From Cyprinodon diabolis (Eukaryota > Chordata > Actinopteri > Cyprinodontiformes > Cyprinodontidae): a DNA stretch of 64,000 nucleotides. The notes under the pieces were generated by a model that was not told where the DNA came from, did no database searches, and saw nothing but the letters and a program-made list of their open reading frames with translations. The DNA lies in assembly GCA_030533445.1 (NCBI GenBank), contig CM060075.1:34239196-34303195 (forward strand), read 5' to 3'. The position numbers were made by a program, and so were the translations under genes. This document shows positions 26,701-39,400 of this stretch, in pieces; positions within the stretch are counted from its first letter, which is position 1; each line of letters opens with the position of its first letter.

Positions 26701-27700
26701 TTTAGATGTAAGCCAAAAAAACATGGGATACCCTTTAAACAACACAAGCTGAATAAACGATTCTTCCAAATTATACAGCACTTTGTGTGAAACGGGTTAT
26801 ATATATAGATAAAATGAGGTTCTACACAAACTATGTGCATCTTAACTATATTAGATATTAAACCTGGGGCTCACCTCCAACTGTCCCAGTCAAAATCCTG
26901 AATATTAGATCCAATCTTATAGTACTTCAATCTGAAAATTCCAAGATAATCTAAACAGGGTGTAGAAATTACCTGCATTCTATACGTTTGCTTTAACATT
27001 TATATCATAATTTTTAAAATCAGCAGGTGACATTAGAATATGAATGTTTGATTATTATTGCAGCTTTTGGTTTTAGGTTATAAATAATATCATACAATAT
27101 TCTCTAAATCCCCCCCACCCCCCAGAAGCACCCACTTTGAAGACCTTCTAGAGCCGCATCTGCTTTCCAGCAGGAAGAACCTGCATCCGATTCCCTGTTC
27201 TGTTTGTGAACAATTCAGACTAATGTGGGATATTCAGAGAAAAAACATAAACTGTTGTTAATTGTTTAGTTGATAAAAAAAAAAAAAAAACTGGGCATTG
27301 AAGTATGCACAACAGGGGCTGTGCTTAAGGAAGGCCTAGTCTCTAACTTTATTGTTCATGTCATGTTAGATCAATAATCTCCTCGGCTGTTGGTTGAATC
27401 CACAAGTTTCATAGATTTTGTTGTATATTCTTTTCCCATCGAGCATAAAGACGTTGAAAGACGTCCAAATGACTTCTACATTTGATTAAAAAGTGAAAAG
27501 CTGTAATTTTTCAGCTTTATTGGATTAAAATGGGACAAAATAGGAGCAAGAAAACACAGCCCAATTTTAACAAGTATTTTTTGGACTAAATCAAAACTAT
27601 AACTGACAGATGAACCAACGTCTAAATAACGTCTGGTGGTTTTTTTTTTTTCATGAGATCTTTGAGCTCAGACCTGATGTTTAGTCTGTTCCTGTCTTAC
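23773..27700. other. presumed efnb3 intron 1, part nearest exon 1
   Basis: No further exon was found between the exon 1 donor and this stretch. It holds the repeat-poor block at 24.9-25.96 kb (separate entry), poly-T and poly-A runs near 26656 and 27275, and repeated 'acgtc' words (gacgttgaaagacgtcc, aacgtctaaataacgtctgg) at 27.45-27.65 kb that look like a worn repeat. Confidence 0.45.
24900..25960. promoter_or_regulatory. repeat-poor intronic block, candidate enhancer
   Basis: About 1 kb of mixed-composition sequence, more G+C-rich than its flanks, without simple repeats or transposon ends, 2-3 kb downstream of efnb3 exon 1. It contains a perfect octamer ATGCAAAT at 25830-25837, the POU-factor site. 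A regulatory role is inference from position and texture. Confidence 0.2.
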
Positions 27701-27816
27701 CTTTCGTTCAGGGAATTCCAGTAGATGGGCTCCATGTTGCTGGCGGTCGTTCCCAGTAAATCCAGTAGGAATACCATCAGGATCCAAAATCCATTCCCGC
27801 TCCTTCGATACGCCAT
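27701..27816 (-). CDS. efnb3: ephrin-B3 (efnb3), first coding exon
   Basis: Ephrin-Bs are single-pass membrane ligands for Eph receptor kinases, used in axon guidance and tissue boundaries (family knowledge). The exon encodes 38 codons plus AG, then the donor AG|GTAAGACAGG. Residues 1-9 are the basic start MAYRRSGNG. Residues 10-22 (FWILMVFLLDLLG) form the signal-peptide core. Cleavage is likely near TTASN. Residues 29-37, EPIYWNSLN, are the first strand of the ephrin receptor-binding domain. Exon 1 of mammalian ephrin-B genes ends at the same place, with a split arginine codon before phenylalanine. EPIYWNS alone could also suit ephrin-B2. The neighbouring wrap53 in the same orientation argues for B3. 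I chose the ATG at 27816 for its GAGATGG context. In-frame ATGs at 27837 and 27849 would add 7 or 11 residues, and an in-frame TAG lies directly before 27849. The remaining exons were not found and should lie left of the window. Confidence 0.85.
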
Positions 27817-28700
27817 CTCAACCCTGACACCCAGCATGTACTGCCCCATCTAAAAGAAAGCAGCAATATTGGCCGACTGGGGCACGCACAGCTGATTTTT
27901 TTGTTTTTTTTCTTTAAAAAAAAAAACAACTAATCGAAATTAAATGTTTCTGTGAGTTAAAGTAAGATCAAAAAGATAGTCACGCGCAACCACATGGATC
28001 CGAAATGCTGGAAATAAAAACACTTTCTTCAGTATGCAGGGGAAACTTGCTCAATCCGTGCGTCCTGGTCTACAAATCGACAGGTTCTTTTGCGCACTAT
28101 TTAAGAGCCTTTCCCATGACTTTCCCATCAATGTCTCATTAGAAACAGTTTCTTCCAAAAAATCATTAGAGCTCGAGCAGATATCCACTGAATTTGATAT
28201 TTTCACAGATTATCGCCTCCAGAAAGCAGTCTTTGCGCTCTAATTGTCTGTTTTCCTCGCCGAACAACGTTCCCTTGTTCTCTTTGGCTCTCTCTGTCTG
28301 ATTTCTCTCCCATTACCTTGTTCTCTCACCTCCCAGCATATCTTGCCCAGATGAATTTCAATATTATCAATTTGCTTAGGAGATGAAGGCAGCAACAAAA
28401 ACAAAACAGTTGGGAAAATGGTTAAAATAAGAATGATGCCACTTGTATCCACAGCTCCATCCTCATAAAAGAGACGCGTTGAAGCTCTGGGAGTCCAGTA
28501 CAATCCTTTTTTCTCTCTCTTTTAAGAGAAAACACACAGGCTGTAAATCCAGTAAATGTCCTTCGGTTTTCTTTTATGGAAAAAAAATCCAACTCCAAAA
28601 AAAATAATAATAATAATAATCCGAGAGCAAATTCAGATGATAAAACTGAAGAGCTAGAAAAGCGAGTGCATTTTAACCATGGCACACAGACCGGCGTGAA
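27817..28700 (-). other. efnb3: efnb3 5' leader region
   Basis: This is the region immediately upstream of the ephrin start. The bases before 27849 read gctttcttttag, a good splice acceptor, so the leader may be interrupted by an intron ending at 27850. If it is instead transcribed straight through, it contains upstream ATG frames (for example 28240-28503 and 28422-28685). These translate to low-complexity or leucine runs arising from ATT repeats, so I do not call them proteins. A short AAT run sits at 28605-28620. Confidence 0.45.
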
Positions 28701-29120
28701 ACTTGTGAAGTGATGAAGAAAATCAAAGATGCGACTCAGTGGGCTTCAGTCCCGCCTGGAAACGGATGTCTTTCAAACGGAGCGCATCGTTTGGAGAGCA
28801 GAAACCAATCGGCCCGAGGAGCGCGCTCCGTGCGTTATCTCATCCGTCCGTGCGCCTCGAAATCCCACCGGTTTGACTCGCCCTAATGCTCACAGCGCAC
28901 TGACAGAGCGACTGGCTTGTTTGAGAGGAGGCGGAGGAGGAGGAGGGGAAAGGGGGACGTGGATGAATGGCAAAAAAAAAAAATCCCCATCCTCCGACTG
29001 GCAGGCAAGGCGCACTGACGAAGCGCAATTCTTCCAGGCTTTCCGCGGAGAGGGGAGGAGAGCGGACCTCCTCCTTTTTTAGAGTTTCAGGAGGGCCCCC
29101 CTTAAGACTCGGACCTCTGG
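28680..29120 (-). promoter_or_regulatory. CpG-rich candidate efnb3 promoter
   Basis: The stretch is clearly richer in G+C and CpG than its surroundings, with clusters such as gcgcgctccgtgcg and ccgtccgtgcgcctcga. It lies about 0.9-1.3 kb upstream of the ephrin start codon, where a CpG-island promoter is expected. A CCAAT motif sits at 28805-28809 on the plus strand; such boxes work in either orientation. No TATA box was recognised. Open frames on both strands here are by-products of the G+C content. Confidence 0.4.
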
Positions 29121-29179
29121 ACTCCCAGGCGCAGTATTCTGCCTTCTTTTAGACACTAAAAAGCAACTCCCCCAGTAGT

Positions 29180-29196
29180 ACACACACACACACACA
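29180..29196. repeat. (AC)n microsatellite near the efnb3 promoter
   Basis: This is an uninterrupted AC dinucleotide run of about eight units just upstream of the CpG-rich block. Confidence 0.9.
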
Positions 29197-29461
29197 GCTC
29201 ATTTAGAGGCTCACCAATCTGCTGCGCAAACTGACTGAAGAGTAAGAGCGCCCTCAGTGCGCTCTCTGAGCATCACATTGAGGGTTTCATTGTAAAAGAT
29301 GACTCAAGATGCCGTTTCAAAAGGATATTTGGTTAATGTAACACCCCGTAGGAGCCCTAAATGCGATTTTAAAAACAGTCTCCCAGATGGATCACTCACT
29401 TGCATTTTTATTTTATTTTTTTCTACTTGCTTTGATTCTGTTTTATTTTCCTATATTTTAA

Positions 29462-29540
29462 TCATCTAAAGCACTTTGCATTGTCTTTGTACTGAATTGT
29501 GCTATACAAATACATTTGCCTTGCCTTGCCTTGCCTTACC
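29462..29540 (+). mobile_element. LINE 3' tail with (TTGCC)n terminus
   Basis: The sequence tctaaagcactttgcattg, then gctatacaaatacatttgcc, and a (TTGCC) pentamer repeat is the characteristic 3' end of a teleost non-LTR retroposon. The element is 5'-truncated to under 100 bases. Confidence 0.7.
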
Positions 29541-30021
29541 TTCACTGGAAAGCTATGGCGCTACTTTTGGATGGATTTGAGTTCATTTCAAGAGAAAATA
29601 GATCATGATGGGAAATCCATGTGTAGCAGCTATTAACAGAGAGAACTTGCGCGTTTCAAGATGCAGGGAACCTTTTTTTTATCCTGAAGCAACAGCAGTG
29701 AGGTGATGAGCTGTGTGACAGGATCTACTGAGGACCACACACACACCTCTGTTTACTCTGAGCCCCCTGTCTTACCACTAATACCACTTTCACACACTAA
29801 CGCAGTGTGTGTTAGGAGTCTCAAAGCTGTGGCTGCACTGCCCCCATGTGGCAGGAACTGTGCACATATAGAGACTCTCCAGGTAATGATGGTTTCCGAC
29901 TCTCAAAGTTGAATTCATTCCGTGTGGTTTTCTTTTTAATTGGTAAAATAAAAATCTTCCTTTTAAATATTTCACATCCTCAGCAAACATTTGAGTTTCG
30001 TTAAATAGAAAACCTTTAACT

Positions 30022-30112
30022 AGTCTGTCTGTATGATTTGACTGTATTGACTTAAGTGCCTTCAGATGACTTGTGTTTTCATTTGGCACCATATAAATAA
30101 ACTAAACCGAAT
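30022..30112 (+). mobile_element. LINE 3' tail, third copy of the ATATAAATAAA-type family
   Basis: The words gactgtattgacttaagtg, gatgacttgtgtt and ggcaccatataaataaact match the last 90 bases of the copy at 47078-47484. This is a short 5'-truncated insertion. Confidence 0.65.
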
Positions 30113-30493
30113 CTAAATTTGTGGAAGTTGTGCTTTGTTGACTTGTTTTGGGGTTTTTTGGCAGTAAAATCACATCTCATTTAAAAAGGAAACATTTCAC
30201 AGAACAATCAGTTATGTTCCTTAAACTGAAAACCATGTGCTTGAGTCAACAGGTAAAATCTATTAATTTGCAGTTAAAGTAAATCCATGTTTGAATTTTT
30301 GCACACTAAAATATCCTTTAGCTTGCTTTACGTATTTAAAAGTTGGCATTTTTTATGCTTTTTTTAAAAATCACCAGCAAATCAGTGTGTCTAATATGCT
30401 GATTTTGTTCCCCCCACAAATAATGTATTGATGCAGAGATAGTTGTGTTGCCGTCAGCATCTTGCATCTATATAATTTCTAATGAATTGTTAC

Positions 30494-30965
30494 TGTCACG
30501 GTCTTGGTTCTGTTAAGTTTTCTTTGAGTTTTCAGTTTTATGTTGATTCAAGTTTTTCTTTGTTTTACTAGTTTTATTGATTTAATTAGTATTTTTTTGT
30601 GTTTTTCTGGATCTATTTGAGTTCTTAGTTGTTTCTTTGTTGCCCTCTGTTGCCCTCTTTTGTGTTCCCCTTTTCCCTTTCTCCTTTCTAGAAGCCTCTG
30701 TTCACACCTGCTCCCAATCAGCTCGTCAGTCCTGTTTTTGTTCAGTCTCCCATAAATACCCCGCTTGTGCTGATCCTCAGTGCTTGTTCCTCGTCTTTCA
30801 CCGTCTTTCCCTGACGTCTCCATGGTTCTGGTTTGTCTCGCATTTTTAATTTAGATTTTTGGATTCCTGCCTCTGTTACCTGTGAACACTCCATTAAAAC
30901 TACAAGAACTCACCTCTGCCTCCCTGTCTCTGCATTTGGGTCCTCAAAACCTCAACCAGACCCCT
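30494..30965 (+). mobile_element. dispersed repeat beginning TGTCACGGT, copy 1
   Basis: It begins TGTCACGGTCTTGGTTCTGT and continues through ttgccctctgttgccctc, cacctgctcccaatcagct, ctcccataaatacccc and ctgcatttgggtcc. The same order of words occurs on the minus strand at 52255-52809. The teleost family usually has TGTCACGGT at its end. The superfamily is uncertain. Confidence 0.65.
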
Positions 30966-33900
30966 TTGGGAAGATAAATGGACAGACGGCTATCTTTTGA
31001 CTTCTCAATAATAGCTTCTCAGCTTTTGGTTTTGTTTACAATACAGACATTTAACTTTAACAGAAGATATTTTTAATTCTGGTTGTCTATACTTCCTTAC
31101 CATCTTTAGCACTATGGAATGTAATCACTTGGAGGGGTGTCTTGGAGTTGAACTTAGAACTTCTTGCAGTCAAAGTGACAAACCTTTAATCAGTGGGATG
31201 AGGGTTTTGAGTCTACCTTTACAAGCTGACACTTTGAAGCAAATCACCTAATTGAATGCACTTTCTGTTGCTTATTCAAACCTTTTTCACATTTGCTCTT
31301 TTTAAAAAGACAGAGATCACAGTGAAATGGATGTAATTTTAAGTAGAGCAAAACAAGAGTGGTACATCATAGAGAATTAAAAGTAAAATTTACTCCACCA
31401 TCATTAAACTCTGAGAATGTTCATGTATTCAGCCCCTTTTACTGGGACACATATAAATCTACTGAAACCAGTTGCTATGTAAAGATGTATTATTAGTTAA
31501 TACAATTCAATTGTTGTGATTCATTATTAGTATATATCCAGCTATTCTATGCAGAATCCAATTTTTTTAGCAAACATTAGCAAATAATCTCTATAATTTG
31601 GAGGCTGTTAAATGTAGATGTGCACATTTGGTTTTAGTGTAGCTCTTCTCAGAGCTCAGTTAGAGATCCCTCTGCAGCTTCAGCAACTAAGATGGCACAG
31701 CTGATTCTGCTCTGCTGATCAGAAGCAGAGCATGAAGCTGGGAAAGGAGTTGATACCTTGGCCAGTTGGCAGCTTATGGGCTGTGTGTGTTTTTAGCTTT
31801 AAGTTCACCACTTTATGAAACATGATCTGGTGCTGTCACTCCTGTTGGTGGCTGTATGTTTTCGCTTGGCAGGAGGAAGGTAAACAAACTAGTTTTCCGC
31901 TCATTGTGAAATGATGGTGTAGGTTGTGTTTGGTTGGTTGTTTGGCTTTGTTTCCCTTTATTACTTCTTTTTTGGGTAGATTGAATTAACTACACATTGA
32001 TTTTGAAATTGTTTTTTTTATTTTTTTATTAAACAACTGATACATTTCGATATTTCTTTGACATCATCTATATTCCTACATCTTCAACGAGTGACTTTAA
32101 CTGCCTGGGAATTTATCCAGGATTTAACATAAACAAGTGGTTTGATGAAGTAAATGTAATGATCTCAGAGCTCAACTTGGACTCTCAAACATCAAATCAT
32201 ATCCATACATCAGTATGACCTGTGTTTTCCTTTGGCAACCTTCTGTTAAGAAAAACATCTAACTTTTTGTGTCAGACATAAGCCAGCTGAAGGATTCTTC
32301 AGATCTCTGTTTCTCCTTGGACTTCAAGGAATGCAACAATTTGGGGGCTTATCCGGGATTTGGACCTAAGCTTTGCTTAAATGAAATCATTTGCTTTTCT
32401 ATTCTTATCTAGTTATATAGTGCTTTTCTGTTCTTTTCTACAAATGTATATAATCTTTATTTGTGAAATTGTATTGCATAGTTATAGCTGGTATGCCCTT
32501 TATATCCTTGAAATAGGGGAAGTAACAATTTGGGGGTTAAAGCAAGATTTCAAACTAGAATATCTCAAACTCTAAAACAATAATATCTCTGTCTACATTC
32601 CTAATTTCCATGAACTTACCCTTTGCGAAACTCTTCTCTAAAGCAAAATCGATGTCAATGGGCCAGAGTGGACTATTAGAATTCCTTCATATCGAAGACA
32701 ACATTTATGCATGTAATAACTTTTTGGTTTTACCAGAGTTACCATTCTTTGTCAAGACGGGGTTAGAACATGGAACAATCTGTGGCCTGCCTTAGGTTTT
32801 AAGTGTGGGAGCTTTCTTTAGAGTAAAGCAAAGCATCTTATTCTATTTCAAGAAATCTTGACTGTGCCACAACATTTTAATAACACAGTCGTTTTAATAA
32901 CAAATTGCTGAAAACTGGTTTGTAAGTGTCTTTTAAAAAGTATGTGGGAAGTGCTTGAAATAGGGTTTTGGTAGGTTGATTTCCACTCCCGCAGGCATTC
33001 CATTAGTTGGGTGATCCATTGGATCCCCGCGCTGCAGCTTAGTGCAATACAACTCCAGTTACCTACTGAGAGGGAGGAAACAAGCAGAGGAAAAGCCTCG
33101 TAGTATTTGTCACTGAAAATGTTTCCTTTTACATTAGCCGAAAAGGGGGAGTGCTTGTCTCCCCGCTTCTACCTCCTGCTGCTTCTGCACAGCCTGGGAA
33201 AAAAAAGTGAAGAATTATCGGAGAGTTGTGTATGAAAGAGAGGTAGACCTGATGCCGTCATGCTCAAGGGCACAACGGCAAATGAGTGATCACAAAGCAG
33301 AGTCTGCGGGCTGAGGGATCACTGTAGACAGCAGCATAGAATAGTAGCTTGCTTAGAGAAACAAGAAAAAAACATGGTGAGGATGTTTTAGAGAGCGGAG
33401 GAAGGCAGGGAGAAAATAAAGCAGACATGTAGCTGTTTGTGTTTCGGTGCCCTCTGAAAAACCTTGGCAGGGCTGCTGACAGAGCTAAATGTAGCAGAGG
33501 AAGATAGACCGGTTTAGAGACAACAGTGGTTCAGAGGTGGAGCTGGCATGAAAAACAAACCTCCCGCTCTGTCTGGGAATCCGACTGTGTGGGAAAACCG
33601 GCCGGCCGTCTTGCTGGTTTCACCTGAACAAGTTGATGTGTAAGAGTAAGATGATGCTCACACGCTGCTGGTATGTTAGGTGTTTTATTAGTTCTCATTT
33701 ATGCAGGCTGACCTCATTCACTGCACCGACCTTCAACTCTTCTTCATTACTGCATCTCTCTCTCTCTTCCCGTGTCCCTGGTGACTCTGGCTGCAGTCTG
33801 CTCCAGCTGCCAGGCTTCACCACACACACACAGAAACACACATAAACACATTTACAGTACCAGCATGTGTAGCTTAAAACCAATTACAGTAAGTGTATTG

Positions 33901-35486
33901 CTGATATGGAGCAGGCATTGTAGGAATTAAGGTTAAAGGCATGCACACAAACACATCCAGCCTGACACAAAGCCCCAAGACAGGAAAACATGCACCCTGG
34001 TGGGAATGAAATTCACACCGAGGGTGGTGCAGGTTTCCGCGTGCGGATGTGGGTCGTTGTCAGGGCATGACAGCCCCCCGCTCCCCATGCAGCTGATAGA
34101 TCTCAGCTGCAAGTCGTTATCCTTCAGCATCTGTCGATCCTTGTGAGCTTCCTCTTTTTCCTTGCTCTGAAACCCCTCTACCCACACACACATTCTCCTC
34201 TTGCTGTATGTAGTGAGGACCTTGTGTTGACCCCCACTGATTTCCATTGATTTTCAGTTATTTTCTATTCCCTAACCCTGGCAATAATCCAAAATCTTAC
34301 CATTACCAGTGCATATAGAACATAACTCACACCTTAGTCTTAAATGTAAACCTAACCTTTAGCAAAATATGTTAGAAGAACCATTCACATTTGTACAAAC
34401 TGTCCTCGATTTTATAGAGAACTCAGAAAAATTGTCCTCATTCTGATGCCAAAACACTAGCACAAACACACATACAGTAACTCAGCATTAAACCACTGCT
34501 GTGCTGCCCAGACACAGTCACACAACCCTCCTGGTGCTTCCCTGTGACACACAGCACGAGAAGCAGCGAGGGGATTAAAGGAGGCCAAGGCAAGTCTGTG
34601 CAACATGTGATGTGCAGATCACAGGAGTGGCTCATAGAATCTGCATCAGTAAACATTTTGTACCTGACATCTAAACATGCTCACACATTTGCCTTCATTT
34701 GCATTATGTATATATTTTTTATATATGCAGACAACTGCTTCTTCTAAAAATAAAGTGCTTCTTTTCCAAATAAAAGATCCTACAGCTATTCCAATGCAAA
34801 CAGGTTTCAATTAATAACAATGCCATTAAAATTGAATCGGTCTGTAAATAAACATATGGCATTTGAGAATTAAAAGCAGGATTTATACACATAAATGTGA
34901 CCTTTTTCCATCAGAATGAAGCTTATGACGGAATGGTTATTGTCCTTGTCTGACTTCAGTAGGGTACTTATGCTATGTCTCTCTGAGTTTAATTGTATTT
35001 TTTAAATGTTAGCAGAGTTCTCGGCTGGCTGCATGCTGGAGTAGCGCTGCTAACTTGCTAAAGAGGATCCTTTCTGCCTACCACTATCAATACCAATAAC
35101 AACTCATTAAAAATTGTCTATCAAAACCAGTTTTTCAGTTCTTCCCTTTGGGATGAACATAGTGTTTTTGAATTGAATTTAAAATTAGCCTAATATTTTA
35201 CATTGAATTGCTGAAAAAAACTTTTGTTCAAGCAGTTTAAGCGGCTACACATAGACTTCCCTCTAAATGCCTCCTCCAGCTCCTCTTGGGGAAGCCAGAA
35301 GGGTTCTAAGGTGTTCTTGGCTCCTCTGTGTATCGGGGTGTCCAGGGGCCATCTGGAGCAGATGCTACAGCCACCAGAGATGGCTCCTCTTGATTTAGAG
35401 GAGTAAGGACTCTACTCTGAGCCACTCCCAGGTGAACATCCGTCTCCCATAGAGTCCCAAAACACCCTGTGGCGAGAACTCTTTAA

Positions 35487-36408
35487 AGGAATAGTACACC
35501 CAAAACATGATTAGCCTTCATTTTCTACTCACCCCCATGCTGAACAACACTCTGGAGTACTTTTTTGATATCTCAAATGCATCTGGAGATCTGGGAGGCT
35601 TCTTGCTGTCTGCTGACATTCAAATAATGGAGGTCTATGGTGCCTGAGGCAGAAAGGTCCATAAAAGTCCACAAAAAACGTGTCAATATTCCTCCATACT
35701 GCTCGTCAAATGTATTCCAAGTGTCCTGAGTGGGTAGCTTCCATAATTTACTCGAAACGAAGTCATTTAGAATGTTTTTAGAGCATAAACAGTAGTGTAT
35801 AGGATTTCCTAAAAGCGCACGCCTGTGAGTTCACGAGCCTACGGAAACCGCGGCAGACCAAACCAGATGAAAGTGCGCATTCAGCTCGGCAAAGAACTCA
35901 TGCTCTTCCTCAACACTGAAGTCCTCAGACATTTTTCTTTTGTTGTTTCTTTCTTTGCACAGGTAAACAGCACATTTCTTCTTCTATGCTTGCATTATCA
36001 AGAGCAGACGCTGAATGCGCACTTTCATCTGGCTTGGTCTGCCGCAGTTTCTGTAGACTCGTGAACTTGCAGGCGCGCGCTTTTAGGAAATCCTATACAC
36101 TACTGTTTATGCTCTAAAAACATTCTAAATGACTTTGTTTCGAGTAAATTATGGAAGCTACCCACTCAGGACACTTGGAATACATTGGACGAGCAGTATG
36201 GAGGAATATTGACACGTTTTTTGTGGACTTTTATGGACCTTTCTGCCTCAGGCACCATAGACCTCCATTATTTGAATGTCAGCAGACAGCAAGAAGCCTC
36301 CCAGATCTCCAGATGCATTTGAGATATCAAAAAAGTACTCCAGAGTGTTGTTCAGCATGGGGGTGAGTAGAAAATGAAGGCTAATCGTGTTTTGGGTGTA
36401 CTATTCCT
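35487..36408. mobile_element. 922-bp foldback DNA transposon with 399-bp arms
   Basis: Bases 35487-35885 and 36010-36408 are near-identical reverse complements (399 bp each) around a 124-bp centre. The ends read AGGAATAGTACACCC and its complement. TTAA lies immediately outside on both sides (35483-35486 and 36409-36412), as in TTAA-targeting transposons such as piggyBac or Kolobok types. The outer 280 bases of the arms differ at only a few positions, suggesting a fairly recent insertion or correction between arms. Open frames on both arms are mirror artefacts, and no transposase is present. Confidence 0.92.
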
Positions 36409-36412
36409 TTAA

Positions 36413-39400
36413 AGCTGCTTGAATCTGGGATCAAATTCTTTGAACATTAGTCGAATTTCATGACTATCTGTGTAGGAACCGAACTTGATGAGTGTAACTC
36501 TCTTCTTCACAACTATACGATGCAACAGCGTCTGCAACGGTCCGTCTGTCGATCTCCATCTGGAGCTGCAATTCTACAGGCTTTGTGCAAAAGCCTGCCA
36601 TGGCTGTATGTACTTTCTAAAATGCACAGCTTTTCTAGAGTAAAAAAGTCCTATTTAAAATAAGATCACAGAATCAAGTGTAAAAAGAAGTAATTGTTTA
36701 AAATTCAGTCTTCTTTAATTGAGTCAAACAGCAAGACATATCCCAGTACTATACATTTTCACCTAATAATTTACACAAAAGCTTTGGTAAAAACATAAAA
36801 ATATGTTGTGTCTGTCAAGCTAAAGAATGATTTACAAGGTGGAACTCGCTGCATTTAAGCATTTAGATATGGATCAAATTGACTAAAGGTAAAACTGACC
36901 TTCAGAAAGCAAAGAAATGGGATTTAGGTGATTTTAAATATCTAGTGATTGCTGATGTAGAAAAATCTCTTGGAATTAGAGAGAAAAAAAAAGATCAAAT
37001 ATCCGGGAAGTGATGATTAGATATATGTGGAGGCTAATTTCATTTTAAGTTGATGAGATTAGAGGAGATATAATAGACTGGAAGAAACCAGTCACGAAAC
37101 ATCTAAAACGATGATATAGGTTACTTCTTAGGATTAAAATTGGACACCACAGGTGTAGATAATGAATTCGACAGTGAATGTGTTGTTTATCAATCAAAAA
37201 TTCAATAAAAAGAGCTCAATTGAAATGTCTGACAATTTTTTTTTCTACTAGGCTTTAAAGGGTTAAGTCTTCTTTATGTACGGTAGTTGTTTTCTGACTC
37301 ATGACATTAAAGAATAAACTAAGCGTTGCAGTGATACAGGGGGGAAAAAAAGGCAGATAACGCTTCTCTGCACTCAGTGTGAGTTGAGGCTGATTGGAAG
37401 TGACAGCTCTTAAATCTCACTCTGACATCCCTCAGCACTCAGGCTGGAGCTCCTGGATAGTTGGCCAAAAATAAAAGCCCCCATTCTCATTGGACACCTG
37501 AGAGCGGCCCCTGAGCAGAGGCATGCATGGCTGCCTGTTATCGCACAGCCTAAAGTCTGTGCTGCAGCCAGGTGATAACAAACTTCACATCTCTCTGATG
37601 CCTGATCAGTTCCAACCTCAGAGGCTGCAGTCAAAATGTAAAGTTGAGGTAGCGCTAAAAATGGGGTTTGTTTTGGGAATTTGTTACACTTTCCTAAAAG
37701 TTCTTACAAACTCCCACTATACTTCTCAAACCTGTCCTTTCTGAGTATTTTAACTGCATGCCCTGCAACTTTATAAAAAGTAGATATAATCCAAAAGCTG
37801 GTTGTTTGATGTTGGTGGGTGAACAAAAACATTTTATATTAGAGCATAAAAGTCCTAAATACACACAGATTCGTTTACATCTTGCTTCCGATCAGCTAGA
37901 CTTTGCTGCAACCTTTTTATAATATTTTTTCTTTTATGGGATAGGGGGCGGCTACCCTTAATCCAAAACCTGAAACCATTTTAAGAGCAAGGTTTTCCTG
38001 TTGGTTAAATTCCCTCCAACCTCTGAATCACAAAAGTATAAAAAGGTTCCAAACATCAGAGGATGAACATGTTAGAAACAACTTAAAGCTCCAATTTAAA
38101 TGACCTCATAAGGTAGGCGTCATAAAAGCACAATCTCATGCAACGGCTTAGCTGAATCTGTAAATTTATTTTTAAAAAACATGCCAGAACAAACAAGAGA
38201 ATATTTTGCCACCAACAATGTGATTCTAAAGCGCCGTTAGCAGATGACCTGATTACATGCAGGATGATGCATCTTCTGTGGTTTCTACTTATCTAGATAA
38301 CTGTTGTTTGGGCAGAACATTTGTAAGGGAAACACAACTTAGGAGATTTCTTTGGGGAGTGTTGGCCTAGTGGTTAGAGCAGTACGCTTGTGAGCTGAGA
38401 AGGTTGCAAGTACCCCGTTCAATCCCCACTGCCTCCACAATGGGTTGCTGAGCAAAACTCTTATCCCCCGATTGCTCACTGGGCGACGCAGAATGGACGC
38501 CCACTGCTCCCCAAGGGGATACGTTAAATGCTGAGGCAAATTTCTCCAATGTGAAATCAATAAAGTTCAATTATTATTCTTTGTTCATAATATGAAAAAG
38601 GCCTGACTCAAGGATGAAAGGTGCAGCATTTCGGGAAAACCTTTGGCAGGAGATTCCGAGGTATCCAGAAAAGGTGCATCCTAATAAATGTTCACAACCT
38701 GCCAGAAATATCTGATATTCAGCATCAACAGCATTACGGGTTTATAGTAACATGATGCCTTTAGTTTTTCTTAGAAATCAATGCTTGCAACTGGGAATAC
38801 CAACAAACAGAACTAATATAAAACCAATAACAGTCTATTTCTCTATTTTATGTCCAAAATATCAGAATAGTCACAATATGGTTTTATACCTTCATTACCT
38901 CATATGTGTCTTAGCCATGATATTGAACTGCTCAGAGGCAGCCTACTTTCCAAACTTAAGGTTGCATTCCAGTTCTATCTCCAACTGGGAAAATCTGACT
39001 GCGATGTAGAAATCGAAACCCATCAAAATCATTTGAATCTTAATTAATTTAACCAACGATCAAGTTGTTTAAAATTGATCAAAGCTTAATTGATATTTTA
39101 ATAAGTCAGATTTTCCTGAAAGCACAGGCGGTTTAACCTGCCAGTAAGTCTCAGGTGTTGAAAGGATTAAACAGCAAAAAGACAGCAAAGAAACCTAATT
39201 CTAAAGAAAACTTCAGGAACTTTCATTTAAAGCGAAAAAAAAAAAAAAAAAAGTATACAACCATTTTCATGTAAAGCACATTAGGTCGATTCATAAGCGA
39301 CAGATGTTACGCAATAACCTCCTGACGTCTCCCAAAACATTTGCTATAGCAACTCAAGCTCTCCTGCAATCTTTATGTTCTTCTTTGGTCCAACGCGCCT

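Larger units (their letters stand above)
29121..35486. other. intergenic, efnb3 upstream side
   Basis: No exon was recognised. It contains a LINE tail at 29462-29540, another at 30022-30112 and a dispersed repeat at 30494-30965. The stretch at 34190-34440 (tagtgaggacc... ttccctaaccctgg... gtcctcattctg) resembles a common teleost element with 'gtcctca' ends. Remaining sequence is unremarkable. Confidence 0.5.

Noticed and set aside
28422..28685. Minus-strand frame with a leucine-rich, signal-peptide-like start
   Set aside because: The leucine run comes from an ATT trinucleotide repeat, and the rest matches no family. At most it is an upstream frame in the efnb3 leader.
28729..29082. Plus-strand 117-codon frame in the CpG-rich block
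   Set aside because: Open frames are expected in G+C-rich promoter sequence; the glycine and lysine runs come from simple tracts.
35825..36366. Several open frames near 36 kb
   Set aside because: They lie in the arms and centre of the foldback transposon and are mirror images of each other.
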